DNA of 32,389 bases, taken from the NCBI GenBank assembly GCA_030611085.1, contig JAUWQI010000001.1, forward strand, positions 1-32,389, read 5' to 3'. Positions 22,720 to 29,829 of the stretch are shown here, piece by piece. The DNA comes from Dehalococcoidia bacterium. GTDB taxonomy: Bacteria > Chloroflexota > Dehalococcoidia > GIF9 > AB-539-J10. A model generated the notes under the pieces. That model did no database searches. It had not been told where the DNA came from and saw only the letters and a program-made list of their open reading frames with translations. Position 1 is the first letter of the stretch. Each line of letters starts with the position of its first letter. A program made the translations under genes and the position numbers.

Positions 22720-24062
22720 TACATAAGCTGCAGTTTCGTATCATGCTAGCTTTTAGCCTGGTGATACTTGTAACCATAGGCACGGCATTTTTCTTTTTTG
22801 GTCAGGCTACCAAAAGTGAAATCCACCGCTTTGAGGAACGCGCCGAGTATGCACTCGCTACGAGGATAGCAATCGAGCTGTCCCATTATCACCATGTTCA
22901 AGGGAGCTGGGAGGGGATTCAGCCTTTTGTAGAACAATGGGGGACCCTTTCTGAACGGAGGATTATACTAGTCAATACTGAGGGGACGGTGGTCGCTGAT
23001 TCTCGAGGGGACCTCTTAGGAAAGCCCTATGCGCCTGATTCACTGGGTACGACTTTAGAGTCCCCGTGGCGACAAGGTCCCTTGGCAACTCTCTATATTA
23101 GTGAAGCAAAATCAACTGCACTATATATCCTTTATAACGCAATAGGTCGTTTTCTAATCTGGGGAGCTTGTGTGGCAATTGCTATTGCCCTTTTGCTCAC
23201 CTTTTTCCTGTCCCGGCGTATCTCAGGACCAATTCGTGCTCTTACGGTAACTGCCAGGAAATTGGGGCAAGGCGACTTCTCTCAAAGAGTACAGGTTAAG
23301 GACAAAAGTGAAGTGGGAGAATTAGCCCAAACCTTTAACTCCATGGCTAGCGATCTGGAGAAAGCAGAGCAGGTGCGACGAAATATGGTAGCTGATGTTG
23401 CTCACGAGCTAAGAACCCCTCTTTCCAACATTCGGGGGTACCTAGAGGCAATTCGTGAGGGGGTGGTAAAGCCAAATGCAGCGACTATTCGCTCCCTTGA
23501 GGAAGAGGCAACTCTACTGTCACGGCTAGTTGACGACCTCCAAGTGCTAAGTCTTGCTGAAGCGGGTAAGCTGGATCTGGTTTGCCAAGCTGAAGATATC
23601 GCTGAGTTAATCAACCGTGTAGTGGCTGCGGAGCAGTCCCAAGTAGCAGCAAAGGGGTTATCGGTGTCCATTAACTTGCCCGATAATCTGTCACTAGTGA
23701 ACATTGACTCACACCACATTAGCCAGGCATTGCGTAATCTTCTGGAGAATGCCGTGACTCACACCGATAAGGGAGGTAGCATCACTGTGACTGCTACACA
23801 GCAGGGCGATTGGATTGAGGTAAGCGTAGTCGACACTGGTGAAGGTATTCCTCCAGATGACCTGCCCAATATCTTTGAGCGCTTTTACCGGGTGGATAAA
23901 TCCCGCGCCAGAGCCACCGGCGGCAGCGGTCTGGGACTTACCATTGCCAAACGCCTGGTCGAGGCTCATGGAGGTAAGATTGAAGTCCAAAGTGAATTGG
24001 GAAAGGGGAGCCGTTTTTCGTTCACCGTCCCCGTTGCGCTGCCAAATTTAACAACTTCTTAA
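22716..24062 (+). CDS. Membrane sensor histidine kinase
   Basis: 448 aa from GTG 22716, overlapping the regulator stop by 4 bp. Order: TM1 (about 9-29), extracytoplasmic sensor (30-140, no motif recognised), TM2 (about 143-165), HAMP (165-218; [12 protein letters not shown]), dimerisation/phosphoacceptor helix with His230 ([18 protein letters not shown]), and ATPase domain with N box [11 protein letters not shown] (339-349), G1 DTGEGIPP (373-380), F box NIFERFYR and G2 [19 protein letters not shown] (402-420). All catalytic motifs are present, so it should be active. The second TTAAC half-site of the efflux-operon box includes its stop codon. Genetic context suggests control of the efflux genes and the DUF2680 gene. 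Confidence 0.94.
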   Translation: MIHKLQFRIMLAFSLVILVTIGTAFFFFGQATKSEIHRFEERAEYALATRIAIELSHYHHVQGSWEGIQPFVEQWGTLSERRIILVNTEGTVVADSRGDLLGKPYAPDSLGTTLESPWRQGPLATLYISEAKSTALYILYNAIGRFLIWGACVAIAIALLLTFFLSRRISGPIRALTVTARKLGQGDFSQRVQVKDKSEVGELAQTFNSMASDLEKAEQVRRNMVADVAHELRTPLSNIRGYLEAIREGVVKPNAATIRSLEEEATLLSRLVDDLQVLSLAEAGKLDLVCQAEDIAELINRVVAAEQSQVAAKGLSVSINLPDNLSLVNIDSHHISQALRNLLENAVTHTDKGGSITVTATQQGDWIEVSVVDTGEGIPPDDLPNIFERFYRVDKSRARATGGSGLGLTIAKRLVEAHGGKIEVQSELGKGSRFSFTVPVALPNLTTS

Positions 24063-24069
24063 CAATTCT
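24048..24069 (+). promoter_or_regulatory. Tandem 11-bp TTAAC box upstream of the efflux operon
   Basis: TTAACAACTTC (24048-24058) followed by TTAACAATTCT (24059-24069). It overlaps the last codons and stop of the kinase gene and lies 80 bp before ATG 24150. Same 11-bp period as the other two boxes. Confidence 0.6.
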
Positions 24070-24080
24070 ATGTCATGCTA

Positions 24081-24146
24081 TTTGCCAAAGGCAAAAAGGG
24101 GTGGAGAGGAGGAATTAAATAAGTTCATTTTGCCCCAAGGGCAAAA
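24081..24146 (+). promoter_or_regulatory. Two matching hairpins in the efflux-operon leader
   Basis: TTTGCC-AAA-GGCAAA (24081-24095) and TTTTGCCC-CAA-GGGCAAAA (24128-24146) share the same stem core. An AGGAGG lies between them (24108-24113) without a start codon at normal distance. The second stem contains the only SD-like AAGGG and ends 3 nt before ATG 24150, so folding could block initiation. They could also be paired protein-binding sites. Confidence 0.5.
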
Positions 24147-24149
24147 ACA

Positions 24150-25451
24150 ATGAGAATGAAAGTATTGAAAATAGCAATAATCCTGGTGCTATGTTCCTTC
24201 GCCATTTCCTCTCTAAGCTGTGCCTCGGAATCAAGCTCGGCTCAAATAGAGAGCAAGGTGGTGGAAGTGCAACGAGGCAATCTAGTGGTGGATATTCCTG
24301 CTAGCGGCAATCTGGCGTTATCCCTCAAGAAGGAGCTCGCTTTCGAGATGTCAGGAACAGTGGAAGAAATTCTGGTGGAGGAAGGAGATAGCGTTGAAGA
24401 AGGACAGGTGCTGGCTAAATTAGATACCTCCGAATGGGAGAAAAACCTGAGAACATTGGAGCTTGATGTGACCCAGAAGAAGATCAACCTGAAGAATGCC
24501 AGGCTTGCTCTGGAGAAGGTTGAGTATCCCACTGATTCTCAACAGGCACCTGACCCATTAGAAGTAGATGTTAAGGAGCTTCAGGTTGACCTAGCCAAAG
24601 CTCGACTGGAAGAGGCAGAGGAAGCTTTAGACGAAGCAGAAAAGGCCAGTCCAGCGATTACCGCTCCCTTTGATGGTTTCATCACCAAAGTAAATGTTGA
24701 GGGTGGTGATGAGGTACTGAAAGGGACAGTGGCTGTAGAGCTCGCCGACCCGACCCAATTTGAAACAGAGGTTCTCGTGAATGAGATGGACATCTTTAAG
24801 GTGAAAGTGGGAACACGAGCTACAGTGCAGGTGGTTGCCATGTCCACGCTCACCCTTCCGGCTAAGGTTAGCTGGATTTCACCTACAGCTACGGTCCAGG
24901 CTGGGGTGGTAAACTACCGAGTGAAGGTCGAAATACAGTCACTCCAAGCTGTCTTGCAAGAACAACAAGAAGCAAGACAAAGGTTTTCTTCCGGGGAACT
25001 CCCCGAGCAACTTAAAAAAGCTATTGAAGAGGGTCGCATTACTCAGGAACAGGTTGAGGAAATGCTCAAACAGAGGCAACAAGGACAGGGATGGCAGCAA
25101 GGACTGCCGTCGATGATACCTGAAGACTTTCAGATGAAAGAAGGTTTGACTGTCACCGTCAGTATAATAGTAGATGAGAAAAACGATGTGCTGCTGGTGC
25201 CCAACTCGGCAATTACCATCCAGGGACGCCAAACCTATGTCCGGGTGATGTTGCCGAATGGCACGGTTGAGGAACGAGCTATAACGGTTGGCATATGCGA
25301 CTGGCAATACACCGAGGTAATTGATGGACTCAATGAAGGCGAACAGGTAATTGTTCCGCAGGGCACTACCACCACACCGACAACACCGCAACAAAGACAA
25401 CCCGGTGGAACAATGCCAATACCGGGGATGCCGAGAACATGGCATGATTAA
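24150..25451 (+). CDS. MacA-like lipoprotein adaptor of an ABC efflux system
   Basis: 433 aa. A signal peptide ends in lipobox SLSC (Cys24), so it is probably anchored outside the membrane by lipid. The biotinyl-lipoyl half-motifs flank a helical hairpin: GTVEEILVEEGDSVEEGQVLAKLD (69-92) and ITAPFDGFITKVNVEGGDEV (170-189). Beta-barrel and membrane-proximal domains follow (about 200-265 and 330-405), with LLVPNSAI. Between them is an insertion (about 268-329), Gln- and Glu-rich, with LKKAIEEGRITQEQVEEMLK, that resembles the DUF2680 segment of the 21334-21858 product. The tail is Thr/Pro/Gln-rich. It overlaps the ATPase gene by 8 bp. ATG 24156 is an alternative start. No TolC-like protein is nearby, fitting a single-membrane cell. 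Confidence 0.88.
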   Translation: MRMKVLKIAIILVLCSFAISSLSCASESSSAQIESKVVEVQRGNLVVDIPASGNLALSLKKELAFEMSGTVEEILVEEGDSVEEGQVLAKLDTSEWEKNLRTLELDVTQKKINLKNARLALEKVEYPTDSQQAPDPLEVDVKELQVDLAKARLEEAEEALDEAEKASPAITAPFDGFITKVNVEGGDEVLKGTVAVELADPTQFETEVLVNEMDIFKVKVGTRATVQVVAMSTLTLPAKVSWISPTATVQAGVVNYRVKVEIQSLQAVLQEQQEARQRFSSGELPEQLKKAIEEGRITQEQVEEMLKQRQQGQGWQQGLPSMIPEDFQMKEGLTVTVSIIVDEKNDVLLVPNSAITIQGRQTYVRVMLPNGTVEERAITVGICDWQYTEVIDGLNEGEQVIVPQGTTTTPTTPQQRQPGGTMPIPGMPRTWHD

Positions 25452-26112
25452 GTTGCGTGATATAACCAAAGTCTATCCTATGGGCAAGAGAGAGCTAACC
25501 GTACTCAGAGGGATAAACCTCCATATTGAACAGGGCGAGATGGTGGCGATTATGGGTCCCTCAGGGTCAGGCAAGACGACTCTCCTCAACCTTACCGGTT
25601 GCTTGGATATACCAACTTCAGGCAATTATTACCTGGAGGGTAGAAAAGTCAGCCATCTGAGCAGTGGCGAACTGGCTGGCATCAGAGGTGAGAAGATTGG
25701 GTTTGTCTTTCAGACTTTCAATCTGCTGCCCCGGCTCTCAGCGCTCGCCAATGTCGAGCTTGGTATGAGATATGCTGGTGGTGTTGACCGCCAACGTGCT
25801 GTGGCGGCGCTGACTAAGGTTGGCCTCTCCGACCGTGCCAACCATCGTCCTACCGAGCTTTCAGGTGGCGAGCAGCAGAGAGTAGCCATCGCCCGGGCTG
25901 TGGTAAAGAACCCGCCCCTGCTCCTGGCGGATGAGCCTACCGGCAACCTGGACAGCCGCTCCGGCGACGAGATAATCTCCATGCTCACCACATTGCATGC
26001 CGAGCAGGGCATTACCCTGGTCATAATAACCCACGATGCCGATATCGCTCATCACTGCCAGCGCATCATCCATCTCAAGGATGGGCAGGTAGAAAGGGAG
26101 GAGAAGGTATGA
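25444..26112 (+). CDS. MacB/LolD-type ABC transporter ATPase
   Basis: 222 aa from ATG 25444; the open frame extends further upstream but only inside the adaptor gene and lacks family residues. Walker A GPSGSGKTT (38-46), Q-loop FVFQTFNLLP (87-96), signature LSGGEQQRVAIARA (139-152), Walker B LLLADEPTGNLD (159-170) and switch His in IITHD are all present. The length and the LLPRLSALANVELGM segment are those of the FtsE/LolD/MacB class, which does mechanical work through FtsX-type permeases rather than moving substrate through a channel. It overlaps the adaptor gene by 8 bp and the permease gene by 4 bp (ATGA), so the three proteins are made in fixed ratio. The substrate is unknown. Confidence 0.94.
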   Translation: MIKLRDITKVYPMGKRELTVLRGINLHIEQGEMVAIMGPSGSGKTTLLNLTGCLDIPTSGNYYLEGRKVSHLSSGELAGIRGEKIGFVFQTFNLLPRLSALANVELGMRYAGGVDRQRAVAALTKVGLSDRANHRPTELSGGEQQRVAIARAVVKNPPLLLADEPTGNLDSRSGDEIISMLTTLHAEQGITLVIITHDADIAHHCQRIIHLKDGQVEREEKV

Positions 26113-27344
26113 AGAAGTGGCTTGAACCTTTATCCACCGCCTGGGTTGGGGTGAGGACGCATAAGCTCCGCAGCGCTTTAACCATGCTGGGAATCGTTAT
26201 TGGCGTCGCTGCCGTGATTACCCTGATGTCCATCGGCAGAGGGGCTACAGCAGCTATTCTCGCTAATATCGAAAGTATGGGATCGAACCTCATTACCATC
26301 GGCCCTGGGGCTAGTGTTGGTTTTGGTGGAGTCAGGAGTGCTGGTGGCAGCGCCCAAACCCTCACCCAAGAAGATGCGGAGGCAATAGCAGAGCAAATCC
26401 CCTACATAGCTGCGGTATCTCCTTCCTACTCCAGCCGTCTCCAGCTGGTTGCTGGTGGTGAGAATATGAATAGCCAGGTCACCGGGGTGACCCCGGAGTA
26501 TTGGGAGGTACTGAATTTGGAGCTCGCCAATGGTGCTTTCTTCTCCGATTATGATTATCAGTGTGGCGCGAAGGTAGCTGTGCTTGGCTCTAATGTTAAA
26601 GAGACGCTCTTTGGAGATGCTGACCCCATCGGGCAACAGATGCGGATGGGCAGCACTATCGTGCGCGTTATCGGTGTACTGGAGAGCAAGGGAACATCTA
26701 TGATGGGCTTGTCCGATGACGCCGTCATTATTCCATTAACCGCCTTGCAGCAGACTGTCGCCCAACGGACCGCACAAGGTGAGCGCGTAGTGTCGTCCAT
26801 AGCGCTGCCGGTAAGTGACGAAGGGCAGGCTGATTACGTCGCTGAGGAAATCACCGAACTGCTTCGCTCCCGCCACCAGCTTGGTCCTGGGGTGGATGAC
26901 GACTTCAGAATTACTTCCATGGAGGAAATAGCCAGTGCCATTTCTGAAGTATCGGGCACGATGACTCTTTTCCTGGGTGCCATCGCCGCCATTTCACTGC
27001 TGGTTGGAGGTATCGGGGTGATGAACATCATGCTGGTATCAGTCCTGGAGAGGACCAGAGAGATAGGCATCCGCAAGGCGCTGGGAGCCAGGGAGCGGGA
27101 CATATGGGGGCAATTCCTTATTGAGGCCGTGTTTCTGACCTTTGCCGGGGGCATCATCGGAGTTATCCTGGGCTATGTCGCCTCACACCTTGTTGCCAGC
27201 ATAGGACAGATGACAACCGTAGTTTCTGCTGATATAGTTATCCTTGCCGTTTCGGTATCGGTGGGCATTGGTCTATTCTTCGGATTCTACCCCGCCTGGC
27301 AAGCCTCCCGTCTCAACCCCATTGAAGCACTAAGATACGAATGA
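26109..27344 (+). CDS. MacB-like FtsX-family permease
   Basis: 411 aa. Topology is that of MacB/FtsX: TM1 near 20-45 (LRSALTMLGIVIGVAAVITLMSIG), a large extracytoplasmic core (about 50-280; QTLTQEDAEAIAEQIPYIAAVSP), then three C-terminal TM segments in the FtsX domain (about 290-405) with LVGGIGVMNIMLVSVLERTREIGIRKALGA-type sequence (split here by reading only) and the C-terminus PAWQASRLNPIEALRYE. Its start overlaps the ATPase stop, and its stop overlaps the ATG of the beta-propeller gene. With the adaptor and the ATPase it forms a tripartite pump or mechanotransmission complex. Possible cargos are peptides, lipids or antibiotics. Confidence 0.93.
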   Translation: MKKWLEPLSTAWVGVRTHKLRSALTMLGIVIGVAAVITLMSIGRGATAAILANIESMGSNLITIGPGASVGFGGVRSAGGSAQTLTQEDAEAIAEQIPYIAAVSPSYSSRLQLVAGGENMNSQVTGVTPEYWEVLNLELANGAFFSDYDYQCGAKVAVLGSNVKETLFGDADPIGQQMRMGSTIVRVIGVLESKGTSMMGLSDDAVIIPLTALQQTVAQRTAQGERVVSSIALPVSDEGQADYVAEEITELLRSRHQLGPGVDDDFRITSMEEIASAISEVSGTMTLFLGAIAAISLLVGGIGVMNIMLVSVLERTREIGIRKALGARERDIWGQFLIEAVFLTFAGGIIGVILGYVASHLVASIGQMTTVVSADIVILAVSVSVGIGLFFGFYPAWQASRLNPIEALRYE

Positions 27345-29119
27345 TAGCCTCTAGTTGGTGCTTTGTCTCCGTTAAAATGAAGGCAAAATGTTTTCTTGCA
27401 TTGCTATTAGCGGTAGTCCTGGGCACTTTATTTATCCCATCCCTGGCTTGGGCAGATGAGGAAGAGCTTCAATGGACAGAAGTAGATAATCCAGAACTGG
27501 TCAATCTTTGCGATATAGCTGTCGCGCCTGAGCCTAGAAGTCTATTTGCAGCAACATACGATTCCGCTGGTCACGAGATCGTCTGGCGTAGCGCGGGTGA
27601 GCCTTTGGGCAAGTTTTGGGGACCAGTGCTAACTCTGGATACCACATCTGGCAGGATTATTTTGAGGTTAAGCCCCAGTTATAGCCAAGATTATACTATT
27701 TATGTGGCTGAAGTGAGTGGTGACCTTATAGCAGTATCGCATAATCGGGGCAATTCATGGGAGGAGCAGCATGCCCACGGACCGATACTTGACCTGATAG
27801 TCGAGGATGAGGATACCATTTATATTGCTCTGTCCCGTGGCTTTATCCAGAAAAGCACTGATGCTGCCTGGACATGGCAAGATGCAGTGGATAGCGGGCT
27901 TTCAAAAATTAACATGCTAAGTGTTGCTGAAGGCGGGACTGTTCTTGTTGGTGGTAGCAACGGGGAAGTGGCTTATTCTCTGGATGGTGGCAACAGCTTT
28001 ATTAAAATTCCCGAGGATATTGGTGATGGCGATGTTCAGGTTATAGCCGATATCAATTACAGGGAAAATGGCATTATCTACGCCTCTGCGGATAAGGGCG
28101 TTTATCGCTGGACTGTAGGAACCTCGACTACATGGCAGCGAATAGCAAAGGAAGATGGCGCTGTAGGCTTAGCTGTGGGCAGCGAAGGAACGCTTTACGC
28201 CATCAAGCCCAGTGAGGGTGTAATGCGTTTATTAAACCCCTCCACCTCAAACAGGGCAGAAACCGACCTTATAGGTTTGCCAGCAGAGGGCAAATTTCCT
28301 ATCCTTAGACTGTCAAGTAGTCCCGAAGAGAATGAGTTATGGACCTTTGGTGCTGTCAACAATGTTATTTATTACCTCACAGATACCTTGTGTAAAGCTG
28401 CTCCGAGTTTGGATACTCCTTCTGCTGGAGCTACTATATCGCTTGACTCTACAGGTCATGTTTGGCACCTCTACCTGAAGTGGAGTGAACTACCTGAGGC
28501 TACGATATATGAGGTAGCTATATATTTGGATTCGGATTGCACTCAAAGTGTGTGGCTAGGTAATAGCGAAACCACAAGCATCCTCGTCACAGACGGGAAT
28601 AACTCTGCTCGATTAACTGCTGGCTCTACCTATTACTGGGGGGCGAGGTCCATTGTCCCTCTAAAAAGCTCCTGGTCTGAGCTAAGAAGTTTCACCATCG
28701 GGTTTGGAGGTGTTCAGGCGACTTGTCCCGCCACTGGCACCACTGGGGTAGAAATAAGCAATGCCGTTTTTACTTGGACTACGCAACCAGGTGCCACAGA
28801 GTATGAGTTCATTCTATCTAAGAATGCTGACCTAACTAACCCGCTAGTCGTTGGTAGGGTAACCTCAACAGCCTATGCATACAGTGGCACTCTCGAGTAT
28901 GGCACAACTTATTTCTGGGGCGTCAGCGTCACCAAGCCAGCATTGGGGCTGCTATCAATGTTCCCCTTCACCACAAGAGCAGCCCCACCAGAAATATCGC
29001 CACCGGCTCAAGTAGAAGTTGTTTCACCAGTGATAACCCCTGTCTGGGTCTGGTTAATTATAGGTAGCTGTGTTGCTCTGCTAGCTGCCGTCATAATTCT
29101 GCTCTTTAGGACACGCTAA
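27341..29119 (+). CDS. Membrane-anchored beta-propeller surface protein with Asp-box and FnIII-like domains
   Basis: 592 aa from ATG 27341, which overlaps the permease stop (ATGA); ATG 27377, where the signal peptide proper begins (MKAKCFLALLLAVVLG to AWA), is an alternative. Residues 45-345 form a repeated beta structure with Asp-box-like motifs: SHNRGNSW (133-140), STDAAWTW (172-179) and SLDGGNSF (213-220), as in BNR/sialidase-type propellers, without recognisable hydrolase residues. Two FnIII-like domains follow (about 350-455 and 456-550), each ending in a TYYWGA- or TYFWGV-type strand. The C-terminal TM segment (about 568-588) has a short RTR tail. The overlap suggests a function tied to the efflux complex, for example as a sensor or ligand-binding partner. 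No homologue with a known role is recognised. Confidence 0.8.
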   Translation: MIASSWCFVSVKMKAKCFLALLLAVVLGTLFIPSLAWADEEELQWTEVDNPELVNLCDIAVAPEPRSLFAATYDSAGHEIVWRSAGEPLGKFWGPVLTLDTTSGRIILRLSPSYSQDYTIYVAEVSGDLIAVSHNRGNSWEEQHAHGPILDLIVEDEDTIYIALSRGFIQKSTDAAWTWQDAVDSGLSKINMLSVAEGGTVLVGGSNGEVAYSLDGGNSFIKIPEDIGDGDVQVIADINYRENGIIYASADKGVYRWTVGTSTTWQRIAKEDGAVGLAVGSEGTLYAIKPSEGVMRLLNPSTSNRAETDLIGLPAEGKFPILRLSSSPEENELWTFGAVNNVIYYLTDTLCKAAPSLDTPSAGATISLDSTGHVWHLYLKWSELPEATIYEVAIYLDSDCTQSVWLGNSETTSILVTDGNNSARLTAGSTYYWGARSIVPLKSSWSELRSFTIGFGGVQATCPATGTTGVEISNAVFTWTTQPGATEYEFILSKNADLTNPLVVGRVTSTAYAYSGTLEYGTTYFWGVSVTKPALGLLSMFPFTTRAAPPEISPPAQVEVVSPVITPVWVWLIIGSCVALLAAVIILLFRTR

Positions 29120-29163
29120 ATGTTAAGCTTTTTGGCATCTTTGGTGAAAGAGGAGTTTTACAA

Positions 29164-29253
29164 ATGAATATGAAACTACTGATTGGTTTACTGGCTTTAG
29201 GCGTGATAGTGCTGGCTGCGGGGGTGGCGCTAATGTTTGCAGGGGTGCCCTAA
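29164..29253 (+). CDS. 29-residue single-span membrane peptide, copy 2
   Basis: 29 aa, with a good SD (AGAGGAG, 8 bp) before ATG 29164, 44 bp after the beta-propeller gene and probably part of its transcript. It starts MNMKLLI and ends ALMFAGVP. It matches copy 1 (20895-20984) at 22 of 29 residues, and the substitutions within the hydrophobic core are small-for-small or Leu/Val. The same length, start and SD position in two places 8.3 kb apart make chance unlikely. Function unknown; the location after efflux and surface-protein genes suggests an envelope role. Confidence 0.75.
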   Translation: MNMKLLIGLLALGVIVLAAGVALMFAGVP

Positions 29254-29318
29254 GCCCTTTCCCCTATAGTTTCGTTTTTATTACGGGAGGCTGGCAATAA
29301 TGGGGTAAACCAATAAGG

Positions 29319-29525
29319 GTGAAAGTCATTAATTGTTCAGACTATCGGGCGCAGCTTCTGGAAGCTGGCTGGAAATTAAAGGACGGGGGAAGCAATGGAA
29401 CCGTCGTCTGGAGCACCTGGTCATTCGCTGATAATTCTGACAATGATTGAGTGGGGCTTCTGCTTGTGCGTGCACCAAAGGAAGATTGGCGGATACAGTG
29501 GCTGTCAGCAGACCTTGTCCCTTAA
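29319..29525 (+). pseudogene. Small gene interrupted by an in-frame TGA
   Basis: From GTG 29319 a 43-codon frame reads MKVINCSDYRAQLLEAGWKL, continues to WSTWSFADNSDND, and meets TGA at 29448-29450. The same frame then continues with VGLLLVRAPKEDWRIQWL and SADLVP to TAA 29523-29525. Both halves have ordinary protein composition and an amphipathic beta-like pattern; with TGG in place of TGA it would be a 68-aa protein. The alternative frame 29395-29610 is Cys-rich and unconvincing. A recent nonsense mutation or a recoded TGA are the options. No family recognised, and the SD is poor (AATAAGG). Confidence 0.5.
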
Positions 29526-29829
29526 CCCGACCAGCAAGGAGTTAAATTCTGTGATAACTAAATTCTGCGATTGGCAAGGATTAGTGGAATCCCATATACT
29601 ACTAGAGTGAAGTGACGTAGGAGCCAATCTTTGATTAAAGAAATTGCGAGGAGAATAAACCAAAAACTGCTTTATTCGTTATACAAAGTGAGATGCACAG
29701 TAAAGAACTGTGAGAATAAAAGGGGGTGATAACTTTTAGGGCTATGAAGAAAATCAATGGCTAGTGGTTAATAGCAAGTGTTAGAGCGAACCATAAACAG
29801 GCGCCGAAAAAATCGGAAGGAGGAAAATC
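29526..29829. other. Gap upstream of the acidic surface-protein gene
   Basis: About 300 bp without a credible gene. A short frame from TTG at about 29632 gives 33 residues with no motif. Just before the next gene a small hairpin (CCGA-AAAAA-TCGG, 29804-29816) precedes the SD GGAAGGAGG. No clear -35/-10 pair was identified. Confidence 0.45.

Noticed and set aside
24939-25469. Minus-strand 176-aa frame
   Set aside because: Shadow of the efflux adaptor gene; unusual Leu/Cys/His-rich composition and no SD.
26178-26636. Minus-strand 152-aa frame
   Set aside because: Shadow of the MacB-like permease gene.
29395-29610. 71-aa plus-strand frame as a gene
   Set aside because: Cys-rich, no motif; the overlapping frame 29319-29525 has more natural protein sequence despite its TGA.
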